DNA from: an uncultured Planctomycetia bacterium
Lineage (GTDB): Bacteria; Planctomycetota; UBA1135; GCA-002686595
Length of the DNA: 18,813 nt
Direction: 5' to 3'
Assembly (NCBI GenBank): GCA_938003765.1
Contig: CALKYE010000073.1
Coordinates: 1-18,813 of the forward strand
Shown here: one piece after another, positions 1-6,245 of the stretch
Layout: each line of letters opens with the position of its first letter
Position numbering within the stretch: the first letter of the stretch is position 1
Notes under the pieces: generated by a model
Databases searched by the model: none
What the model was told of the DNA's origin: nothing
What the model saw: the letters and a program-made list of their open reading frames with translations, nothing else
Program-made: the position numbers and the translations under genes

Positions 1-112
1 TACGCGCCGTAAGCGAAGGCCGAGCGCTCGCGGAACTCTGCGAGCGAGCTGGCGCGCTTTCTCCGGACTGCCCGAGGGCTGTCCGGAGTCGTTCTCGCCG
101 CGCGCTCGCGCG
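1..112. other. Window edge, intergenic, no complete gene
   Basis: This stretch lies downstream of the DTW-domain gene. A plus-strand frame reading Tyr-Ala-Pro then stop at bases 10-12 could be the last codons of a convergent gene outside the window, but three residues cannot support that. The only clear structure is the hairpin at 61-88, listed separately. Confidence 0.4.
61..88. terminator. Strong hairpin, possible bidirectional terminator
   Basis: CTCCGGAC at 61-68 is exactly complementary to GTCCGGAG at 81-88. The intervening bases continue the pairing (GCCC with GGGC) after one T-T mismatch, so almost all 28 bases fold back. It starts 24 bases past the stop of the DTW-domain gene, a normal terminator position. 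Neither side has a U-rich tract, so this is a candidate from structure and position only. Confidence 0.4.
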
Positions 113-739
113 CTACACGCGCGGGTCGAGTCGTTCCGCGCCGTAGGGACGTGTGCGGAGCGTGCGCGCGACCTTCTCGTCGAGCAGCGCTTCGAGGCGT
201 CGCTGAACCTCGGGTCCTTCGAGCACTCCCAACGCGCGCGCCAGCGCCTCGAACGTCGCGAGGAAGCGCGGGTCGGGGTGCTTGCGCAGCGCGTAGCGCG
301 AAGGCGGACCGGCGGGCAGGCGCACGCGTGGAAGCTCGGCGAGCAGCGGCTCGCGACGCGCGAGCTTGTGCGCCTGACGCCAGTTGCCATCCGGCACGAC
401 GAGCGTGATCGGCGCCTCGGCGGGCGCGGGCTCGAGTTCGAGCGCGTCGTCGGAGGGGAACAACAGTCGCGCGCGGTTCCACGTCGCGGCCGCGCTCTCG
501 AGCTCGACGCGGTCCTCCGCCAGGCCCATCACGCACACGCGCGAGTTGGCGAGCGCGAGCGGCACGAGGCGCGCGGTGTTGGTCGTCTTGTGCACCTCGC
601 GGCGGTGCATCACGACGATGACGCGTGTGCGCAGCGCGAGCGGCGCGGCGAACTGGCACAGGCAGCTCGCGGGCGGCAGCGCGCAGCGCTCGCAACGCGC
701 TTGGCCGTGGCGGGCGCGGTGGGACGGGAGCTCGTTCAT
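113..739 (-). CDS. DTW-domain tRNA-uridine aminocarboxypropyltransferase (TapT/YfiP-like)
   Basis: This 208-residue protein is predicted to move the 3-amino-3-carboxypropyl group of S-adenosylmethionine to a tRNA uridine (acp3U), a cytoplasmic RNA modification. An N-terminal zinc-knuckle-like CxxCx6CxC is formed by Cys16, Cys19, Cys26 and Cys28. MHRREVHKTTNTARL at 44-58 matches the family's MHxxE...TNTxRL block. VVPDGNWRQA at 114-123 is the signature 'D-x-T-W' region, with Asn in place of Thr. RYALRKHPDP begins at 148, and the length is normal for the family. The start is the ATG at 739, which fits the usual N-terminus just before the cysteines; I see no Shine-Dalgarno sequence. It follows the secreted protein gene at 824-3637 in the same direction, but a 14-pair hairpin separates them, so it is probably transcribed on its own. 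Assignment to the family is firm. The target uridine cannot be told from sequence. Confidence 0.88.
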   Translation of the reverse strand: MNELPSHRARHGQARCERCALPPASCLCQFAAPLALRTRVIVVMHRREVHKTTNTARLVPLALANSRVCVMGLAEDRVELESAAATWNRARLLFPSDDALELEPAPAEAPITLVVPDGNWRQAHKLARREPLLAELPRVRLPAGPPSRYALRKHPDPRFLATFEALARALGVLEGPEVQRRLEALLDEKVARTLRTRPYGAERLDPRV

Positions 740-758
740 GCGTCGCCGTACAGATGCG

Positions 759-794
759 GCAGCGGCCGGCGCTCACTCGGGCGCCGGCCGCTGC
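759..794 (-). terminator. 14-bp GC hairpin between the matrixin-like and DTW genes
   Basis: Bases 759-772 (GCAGCGGCCGGCGC) are perfectly complementary to 781-794, with an 8-base loop. The hairpin begins 29 bases after the stop of the 824-3637 gene and ends 19 bases before the ATG of the DTW gene. It is a likely transcription stop for the large gene, or an RNA element in the DTW leader. No U-tract follows the stem on either strand, so it would not be a textbook intrinsic terminator. Confidence 0.55.
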
Positions 795-823
795 TCGTCA
801 CGACAAGCTACTACGCAGCCGCT

Positions 824-3637
824 CTACGGGCACACCGTGAACGTCAGCGAATCGCTGAAGCCGGTGGTGAACTGCGCCTGCGGGTCGCGCATCCACCAGC
901 GGGCGAACACGTTCACGCCCGGAGCGAGCATCAGGTCCGCGCCGCTCGCCATCCAGGTGTTGAAGTCGAACGCGTAGGCGCCGCCGCACACGCCGGCGCC
1001 GGTCGAGAGCTGCACGCCGGTGCGACGGAACGGCGGGCGCACGCACAGGAAGCCGCCTTGGAACGGCGCGAAGCTCGCGGCGTAGCCGTAGAACAACATG
1101 CCGCTGCGGTCGGGGATCGCCTGAGAGCAGGTGATCATGAAGCCGCTGCTGGCCGAAGCGCTCGGAGCGCCGCTCCAACCCATCGACGGCGGACAGCCTT
1201 GGCTGTTGATCTTCGCGGTGCAGTAGACCTGGATCGCAGGACACGGCGCCTCGCAGTCGTCGGGGATCGTGTTGGCGTTCGAGTCGAGACTCGTGCCGAG
1301 CAGGATGTCGCACGCGTCGACGCGGCCATTGGCGTTGCAGTCGGGCTCGCAACTGTCGGGCACGCCGTTCTGGTCGCAGTCGATCTCCGCGCCGAGCGCG
1401 AGCTCGCACACGTCGCCGGCGAGGTCGCCGTCGCAGTCGTCCTGGCCCGGATTGAAGTGCGCGGGGCAGTTGTCGCACTCGTCGCCGCGACCGTCTCCGT
1501 CGAGGTCGACCTGCAGCGGGTTGGCGGCGCCAACGCAATTGTCGATGCAGTCGAGCACGCTGTCGCCGTCGCTGTCGACTTCGGACACGCCGCAGCCGCA
1601 CACGCCCGGCGCCGTCTTCAGCGGGTCGCTCGGGCAACCGTCGACGCAGTCGAGCGCGCCGTCGCCATCGCTGTCGGTGTCCGCTACTCCGCAACCGCAC
1701 ACGCCGGGCGCGCTCTTGAGCGGATCGCTCGGGCAGCCGTCGACACAGTCGAGCGCGCCATCGCCGTCGCTGTCGACGTCCGCGACGCCGCAGCCGCAGA
1801 CGCCCGGCGCGAGCTTGAGCGGATCGTCCGGGCACCCGTCGAGACAGTCGAGTGTGCCGTCGCCGTCGCTGTCGACGTCGGGTGAACCGCAGCCGCACAG
1901 ACCGGGCGCGAGCTTGAGCGGGTCGTTCGGGCAACCGTCGTTGCAGTCGGCGACGCCGTCGCCATCGCTGTCCGCATCGCTGATTCCGCAGCCGCAGACG
2001 CCCGGCGCGACCTTGAACGGATCGAGCGGGCAGCCGTCGTTGCAGTCGGCGGTTCCATCGTTGTCCGAGTCCGTGTCCGCGACGCCGCAGCCGCACACGC
2101 CCGGCGCGCTCTTGTTCGGATCGCTCGGGCAGCCGTCGAGGCAGTCCGGCGTGGAGTCACCGTCGCTGTCGATGTCGCTCACGCCGCAGCCGCAGGCGCC
2201 GGGCGCCGTCTTGAGCGGATCCGCGGGGCAGCCGTCGTTGCAGTCGGCCGCGCCGTCGCCGTCGCTGTCGGTGTCGGCCACGCCGCAGCCGCACACGCCG
2301 GCCGCGGTCTTGAGCGGATCCATCGGGCAGCCGTCGAGGCAGTCGGCGGTCCCGTCGCCATCGCTGTCGAGCGTGCAGGAGCTGACGCTGACGTCGAGCG
2401 AGTAGCCCTGCGTTCCGACCGGCGTGTTGCCTTCCGAGACGCGCACGTAGTACGTGCTCGCGGAGTTCAGCGGCGCGAGGAAGATCTGCTCGGCCGAACC
2501 CGCTCCGTTCGAGTTCGCGCTCGCGATCACGGTGCTGCCGTCGGCGGCGAGCAATTCGACGTTGAGGTCGGCGACCGCGAGGGCGTTGAAGGGCGAGCTC
2601 GTCGTGCAGCCGCCGCCGCCGTTCGGGCCGAGGTCGTAGGTGCTGCCGATCGGAGTGACGTTGACGGTCGCAACCGCGGGCGAGCCCACCGCGAAGGAGA
2701 ACACGTCGACGTCGCCATCGGCGTCGATCGAGAGCAGTGAACTGTCGGCTGCGTTGGCGCCGGTGAGCGGCGCCGGGAGCGCGCCGCGCGACACGCTGCC
2801 GCCCAACGCAATAGCGCCGAGCGACGTGGCCGTTCCGGCGGTGTCGTCAGACTCGAACGCATCGCCGTAGTGGCGTTGCATGGCGCGGATGTCGTCCTGA
2901 CGCGGGCCGTCGAAGCCCAGCGGGATGATGGGCTCCATCAGCTTGGTTCCGTCGGCCGGACAGGCGAGGTCCACGCCGCAGGCGATGCCCTGCGCCCAGT
3001 TCATCGAGTTGCGCAGCACGCGGTGCAGGTCGCCGGGCGCTTCCCAGACGTCGAAGCGGTCGAGCACGATGTCTCCGTTGCCGGGGAACGCCGCCACGAC
3101 GCTCACGCCCCCGGGACCGTCGAGGCGCTTCATCGCGATGCGGATGTCGCCGCGGGTCGCGCTGCCGAGCGAGCCCCAGGCCGCGCCGTCGTCCCACTCG
3201 ACGCCCACGCCCTGGATGCGTTGGAAGTCGATCCCGGTGAGCTCTTCCCAGCGATCGAAGGACTGCTGGATGCGCTGCACCCAAGTCGCGCGTCCGCCCT
3301 GAGAGGCGAACAGGAAGTCCATGCGCGAGAAGAGCGACGACGTGCCGCCGTTCTCGCCGATGATCGAAGGGATCACGACGCCGTCGGGGACGAAGCTCCA
3401 GGTCACGACGCGCGGCGAGCCCTGTGCGCCGGCCCAGCGCGGACCGAGGAAGTACTCGGGACGCGGGGGCAAGTGCTGGTTCGCGCGTTGGATGTACTCG
3501 GCGTCCGGCGGGTTGAGCGCGTCGAAGCCGAGTGCGTAGACGTCCTGAGCGAGCGCGGTCGTCGAAGTTGCGAGGAAGAGCCCGACCCCGACGCAGTAGT
3601 GCTGCGCTGATCGAACTTGGGAAGTGACGTTTCGCAT
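824..3637 (-). CDS. Secreted matrixin-like pseudoprotease with PPC domain, calcium-binding repeats and C-terminal module
   Basis: This is a 937-residue exported protein. Residues 1-31 form a signal peptide (hydrophobic VGVGLFLATSTTALAQ). Residues about 55-260 look like a planctomycete matrixin (M10-like) domain, with VTWSF, GDIVLD, CP..GTKLMEP and FDGPRQDDIRAMQRHYGD blocks. However, the zinc motif HExxHxxGxxH reads NSMNWAQGIAC at 210-220, so all three histidines and the catalytic glutamate are gone while the glycine is kept. A PPC-type beta domain spans about 285-420. Eight 33-residue DSDGDG..DC.DGCP.DP.K.APGVCGCG repeats occupy 422-685, followed by a TSP3-like DNCP...NPGQ..DCDGD segment and DCNANG/PDDCE linkers to about 800. 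The YCTA C-terminal module covers 804-937. Domain assignments are from memory of the families. I infer a calcium-stiffened extracellular adhesive or binding protein rather than an active protease. Start is the ATG at 3637; no clear Shine-Dalgarno sequence is present. Confidence 0.85.
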   Translation of the reverse strand: MRNVTSQVRSAQHYCVGVGLFLATSTTALAQDVYALGFDALNPPDAEYIQRANQHLPPRPEYFLGPRWAGAQGSPRVVTWSFVPDGVVIPSIIGENGGTSSLFSRMDFLFASQGGRATWVQRIQQSFDRWEELTGIDFQRIQGVGVEWDDGAAWGSLGSATRGDIRIAMKRLDGPGGVSVVAAFPGNGDIVLDRFDVWEAPGDLHRVLRNSMNWAQGIACGVDLACPADGTKLMEPIIPLGFDGPRQDDIRAMQRHYGDAFESDDTAGTATSLGAIALGGSVSRGALPAPLTGANAADSSLLSIDADGDVDVFSFAVGSPAVATVNVTPIGSTYDLGPNGGGGCTTSSPFNALAVADLNVELLAADGSTVIASANSNGAGSAEQIFLAPLNSASTYYVRVSEGNTPVGTQGYSLDVSVSSCTLDSDGDGTADCLDGCPMDPLKTAAGVCGCGVADTDSDGDGAADCNDGCPADPLKTAPGACGCGVSDIDSDGDSTPDCLDGCPSDPNKSAPGVCGCGVADTDSDNDGTADCNDGCPLDPFKVAPGVCGCGISDADSDGDGVADCNDGCPNDPLKLAPGLCGCGSPDVDSDGDGTLDCLDGCPDDPLKLAPGVCGCGVADVDSDGDGALDCVDGCPSDPLKSAPGVCGCGVADTDSDGDGALDCVDGCPSDPLKTAPGVCGCGVSEVDSDGDSVLDCIDNCVGAANPLQVDLDGDGRGDECDNCPAHFNPGQDDCDGDLAGDVCELALGAEIDCDQNGVPDSCEPDCNANGRVDACDILLGTSLDSNANTIPDDCEAPCPAIQVYCTAKINSQGCPPSMGWSGAPSASASSGFMITCSQAIPDRSGMLFYGYAASFAPFQGGFLCVRPPFRRTGVQLSTGAGVCGGAYAFDFNTWMASGADLMLAPGVNVFARWWMRDPQAQFTTGFSDSLTFTVCP
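827..1228 (-). other. C-terminal YCTA module, copy 1
   Basis: Residues 804-937 of the large secreted protein. They show YCTAKINSQGC, then GMLFYG, GGFLCVRPPFRRT, VCGG, WWMRDP and a terminal SDSLTFTVCP. It belongs to the same sub-type as the copy in the 14084-17329 protein: both read TAK.NS.GC, both end in CP, and both follow an aspartate-rich DCN.NG/PDxC linker. The function of the module is unknown to me. Confidence 0.8.
1583..2374 (-). repeat. Eight tandem 99-bp units encoding 33-residue Asp/Cys repeats
   Basis: Residues 422-685 of the 824-3637 product are eight in-register units of consensus DxDSDGDGxxDCxDGCP then xDPxKxAPGVCGCGVx, each exactly 33 residues (99 bases). A ninth unit starts at 686 and turns into a classical thrombospondin type 3-like segment. 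Every unit has four cysteines and one DxDxDG calcium loop, consistent with a disulfide-pinned, calcium-binding rod. The units are so alike in DNA that copy number may vary between strains or be misassembled. Confidence 0.92.
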
Positions 3638-3729
3638 TGGAAGAAGCCAGTGCGGCGTGCGCAGACTTCTCCCGGGGTGCGATGGGCGATGCTTTGCCTG
3701 CCGGGGAAGTCGAAGGCGCCGCCGTTCCC

Positions 3730-3767
3730 AAAAATGCTACTGCGCCCCCAATGGCTGCCCAGGGGGG
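3730..3767 (-). terminator. Possible weak terminator downstream of the kinase gene
   Basis: On the minus strand a C-run (complement of GGGGGG at 3762-3767) can pair with a G-run (complement of CCCCC at 3745-3749). A run of five T follows about 10 bases later (complement of 3730-3734). It lies about 120 bases past the kinase stop and about 90 bases before the start of the matrixin-like gene. The five-pair stem and the distant T-run make this weak. The rest of the gap 3638-3888 shows nothing I can name. Confidence 0.22.
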
Positions 3768-3888
3768 TGGCCGCGTCGACGGACGGGATCCGTGCGGCGC
3801 TCGAACTTCCTTCCAGCGGCGCGGGCCTCGCGCCCGGGCTTCGCGCAGCATCCGCTGGCTGCGGCGCGCTGGCGCTGACCGCTGCGAC

Positions 3889-5040
3889 TCAGATCAGAGC
3901 GGCCAATCCGGCTGCGAGGCCCGCCCCGACGGTCGCCGCGGCGCCGAGGGCCAGCGCTCCGCGGCGCAGCACCTGCGCCCGCGCGTGGCGCGCGAGTTCG
4001 CCCTCGACCTCGCTCGCGAGTTCGCCGGCGCTCGCGGTGCGCTCGTCGCGGCGGAGCGCGCTCGCGCGTTGGACGACGCGGTCGAGCCCGGCTTCGAGGC
4101 GCGCCTGCAGTCCGCGCAGGCTCGAGCGGCGCAGTCGCGCGAGCGCGCCGCCCTTCGCTCCACTCTGGCGCAGTTCCTCGCTCGGAGCTGCGCGCGGCGC
4201 GAACGCCGCGAGCCACGGCGCCGCGGCGAGGCGCAGCGAGTCGAGCGTGTGGCCCGCGCCGCCGACCAGGAGCTCGCGCAGCACGACGCCGAGTGCGAAC
4301 ACGTCGGCGCGCGCGTCCACCGAACCCGGCTCGGCGCCGAAGTGCTCGGGCGCCATGTACGCCGGCGTGCCCATGACGAGATCGGTTTCCTCGCCGCTCG
4401 CGCTCTTCAAGCGCGCCAGTCCGAGGTCGATCACCTTCGAGACCGCGCGGCCGTCGCGCTCGCACACGAGGATGTTGGCGGGCTTGAGGTCGCCGTGCAG
4501 CACGCCGCGGCGGTGCATGTGCTCGACCGCGCGCGCCACTTGCGCGAACAACTCGAGGCGCTCATCGAGCGCGAGCTGCCGGCGGTCGCAGTAGTCGGTC
4601 AGCGGCTCGCCGTCGACCCACTCCATCGCCATCCAGGGACGCCCGTTGTCGTCGGCGCCGAACTCGTACAAGCGCGCGACGTGCTCGTGTTCGATGCGCG
4701 CGAGCGCTTGCGCCTCGACCTCGAACTGCGCGAGGAGACGCGGCGAGAAGGTCGCTTCGTTGAGCACCTTGAGCGCCACGCGCCGCTGGATCCGGCCCTG
4801 CGACTCCGCCAGGTACACGCGCCCCATCCCGCCCGCGCCGAGTTCGCGCAGCACGCGATAGGGGCCGATGCTCGCGAGGCGCGGCGTCGCAGTCTGGTCG
4901 GCCGGCTCGGGCGACGGATCGTGCTCTTCGTCGGATCGCGCAGCGAGCAGCGGCGCCGGCAAGGCCTGCGCTTGCGCAGGCATCAATGCGGCGGCGAACA
5001 GGAAGGACAGCAGCGCGGCGAAGCGGAGAGGTCGAGTCAT
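3889..5040 (-). CDS. PknB-type Ser/Thr protein kinase with signal peptide and C-terminal membrane segment
   Basis: This 383-residue protein carries a nearly complete kinase domain at about 58-350. It has a glycine loop GAGGMGRV at 68-75, ATP-binding lysine in VALKVL (Lys91), the helix C glutamate in FEVEA (Glu109) and a catalytic loop HGDLKPANIL at 182-191. DLG (205-207) replaces DFG, and GTPAYMAPE is at 224-232. The catalytic HRD arginine is Gly183, so it is a non-RD kinase and may not need activation-loop phosphorylation. The start at 5040 is chosen because MTRPLRFAALLSFLFAAALMPAQAQA reads as a signal peptide or first membrane segment; an in-frame extension to 5169 has no family support. 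A hydrophobic GALALGAAATVGAGLAAGLAALI ends the protein, and there is no sensor domain beyond it. If the N-terminus is a real signal sequence, the kinase would face away from cytoplasmic ATP, which is odd. It stands 251 bases upstream of the matrixin-like gene and is divergent from the cupin fusion. Confidence 0.87.
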   Translation of the reverse strand: MTRPLRFAALLSFLFAAALMPAQAQALPAPLLAARSDEEHDPSPEPADQTATPRLASIGPYRVLRELGAGGMGRVYLAESQGRIQRRVALKVLNEATFSPRLLAQFEVEAQALARIEHEHVARLYEFGADDNGRPWMAMEWVDGEPLTDYCDRRQLALDERLELFAQVARAVEHMHRRGVLHGDLKPANILVCERDGRAVSKVIDLGLARLKSASGEETDLVMGTPAYMAPEHFGAEPGSVDARADVFALGVVLRELLVGGAGHTLDSLRLAAAPWLAAFAPRAAPSEELRQSGAKGGALARLRRSSLRGLQARLEAGLDRVVQRASALRRDERTASAGELASEVEGELARHARAQVLRRGALALGAAATVGAGLAAGLAALI

Positions 5041-5242
5041 GGCGGCAGCGGGGGGGCCGCGCCGCTTCGCACATGCCGGTCCACTGCGGCTCGACACACG
5101 GAATTCACGCGCGGCCCGCTTGAGAGGCCTCAAACAGCGATCTCCGCTCCGCCAGCGAGTGCGCCGCATGCCGGACTGGCAGGAGGGCGGCGCGCGTCTG
5201 CCGCTTCGGCGGCCAGTTCCAGAGCTCTACGATCCCCGGAAC
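5041..5242. promoter_or_regulatory. Divergent promoter region, kinase / cupin fusion
   Basis: This 202-base spacer separates two outward-facing genes and should hold both promoters. The one symmetric element I can see is TTGAG-N4-CTCAA at 5120-5133, a possible operator. No convincing -35/-10 pair is visible by eye. Confidence 0.3.
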
Positions 5243-6052
5243 ATGCCCCGCACTCTCTTCCACGTCACGACGAACGCTGAACTCGAACTCGCGCGACGCG
5301 CAGGCGTCCACGCACCGGCCTCGCTCGCGAGCGAGGGCTTCGTGCACTGCTGCTATCGCCATCAGCTCAGCGGAGTGCTCGAGCGCTACTTCCGCGGCGC
5401 GGGCGAACTGGCGTTGCTCGAATTCGACGCGCGTGCGGTCGGTGTCGTGCGCCACGAGGCGGCGCCGGGCGCGCAGGAGCGCTTCCCTCACGTCTACGGC
5501 CCGCTGCCGCTGAGCGCGCTGCGACAGAGCTTCACTCTCGCGTCCGCCGACGGCGGCCACGTCCTTCCACGCGAACTGGCCGATGAGCTCGCACGCTCGC
5601 GACGTGAACTCGACGAACTCCTGGCGGCGTATGCGTGGTACGACCATCCCGAGGGCCCCAAGTTCGTCGAGACGCACCGCGACGCGCAACGCACGAGCGG
5701 GCACTGGCTGTTCCTGCCCGGCGCGATCAGCGCCTTCCACCGCGTGCTCGACAACGAGGAGTTGTGGATCGCGCAGCGCGGCGCGTTGCGAGTGCACGTG
5801 ATCGACGAGAGCGGCGCGCACCTCGAGCGCGTCCTCGGGCTCGATGTCTCAGCCGGCGAGTCGCCCGTGCTCGCGGTTCCGCGCGGCGCGCTGCAAGCGG
5901 CGGAGTTGCTCGACGGCGAGAGCTTCGCGTTCGGCGCCAACGTCTGCGCGCCGCCGTTCTCGTTCGAGCGCTTCGAGTTGACGCCGCGCGCGGACCTGCT
6001 GAAGCGTTTCCCGCAGCACCGCGCGCTGATCGAACGGCTGACTCTCGCCTGA
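5243..6052 (+). CDS. DUF952 - DUF985 (cupin_5) fusion protein
   Basis: This is a 269-residue soluble protein without a signal peptide. Residues 4-95 match DUF952, with FHVTTNAEL, SEGFVHCCY and the closing RFPHVYGPLPLSAL. Residues 118-267 match the DUF985 RmlC-like cupin, with WYDHPEGPKFVETHR, AFHRVLDNEELWIAQRG, LGLDVSAGESPVLAVP.G..QAA, SFERFEL and KRFPQHRALIERLT. The cupin histidine in FHRV (His166) and the HPEG histidine (His135) are kept. Both families are usually single-domain proteins of unknown activity, so the fusion suggests that they act on a common substrate or that one regulates the other. The ATG at 5243 is chosen because DUF952 starts immediately after it; in-frame upstream ATGs (for example at 5168) would add unconserved sequence. 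It is transcribed away from the kinase and converges on the 6246-7238 gene. Sugar-related chemistry is possible from the RmlC-like fold but is not shown. Confidence 0.83.
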   Translation: MPRTLFHVTTNAELELARRAGVHAPASLASEGFVHCCYRHQLSGVLERYFRGAGELALLEFDARAVGVVRHEAAPGAQERFPHVYGPLPLSALRQSFTLASADGGHVLPRELADELARSRRELDELLAAYAWYDHPEGPKFVETHRDAQRTSGHWLFLPGAISAFHRVLDNEELWIAQRGALRVHVIDESGAHLERVLGLDVSAGESPVLAVPRGALQAAELLDGESFAFGANVCAPPFSFERFELTPRADLLKRFPQHRALIERLTLA

Positions 6053-6245
6053 TCGCAGCGCTCGCCGCTGCGCTGGTGCTCGATGCGATTGCGAGCGGAC
6101 GACGGCGCACGCACCCGCGAGCTTCTCCGAGCCCAACGTCGCAATCGGGCTTCGAGCTCTCGGGCTCGAGTGTGCTCAACCAAGCCGCGCGGACGCTGGC
6201 CTGCAGCGCCCGCGCTCGCGCGGCTCAACGGCCGAGCCCTCCCGA
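6053..6245. other. Convergent intergenic spacer with weak inverted repeats
   Basis: The ends of the cupin fusion and the 6246-7238 gene face each other here. Three modest inverted repeats could serve as terminators: CGAGCCC (6128-6134) with GGGCTCG (6162-6168), the palindrome at 6210-6223, and GGCTC (6222-6226) with GAGCC (6234-6238). None has a U-tract. No gene is supported. Confidence 0.3.

Noticed and set aside
278..1885. Long plus-strand open frame of about 535 codons opposite the DTW and matrixin-like genes
   Set aside because: Its product is Arg/Ala/Val/His-rich low-complexity sequence created by the GC-rich codons and the 99-bp repeats of the real minus-strand gene; no domain or signal peptide, and it spans two real genes.
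798..2096. Minus-strand open frame of about 432 codons in another frame of the repeat-rich gene
   Set aside because: Arg-rich shadow of the 33-residue repeats; the frame at 824-3637 has the signal peptide, recognisable domains and the module.
1583..2374. Regular repeats considered as a CRISPR array or satellite
   Set aside because: There are no unique spacers; units are contiguous, 99 bases, in frame and encode a familiar calcium/cysteine repeat.
824..3637. Calling the large secreted protein an active matrixin metalloprotease
   Set aside because: The zinc-binding motif is absent in the correct position and no alternative HExxH is present elsewhere in the protein.
3638..3888. Search for a small gene in the spacer between the kinase and matrixin-like genes
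   Set aside because: Open frames there are continuations of shadows from the neighbours; no start with a signal, motif or Shine-Dalgarno sequence.
3637..5280. Plus-strand open frame of about 547 codons opposite the kinase
   Set aside because: Composition is shadow-like (Arg/Ala/Glu-rich); the opposite strand has all kinase motifs in order.
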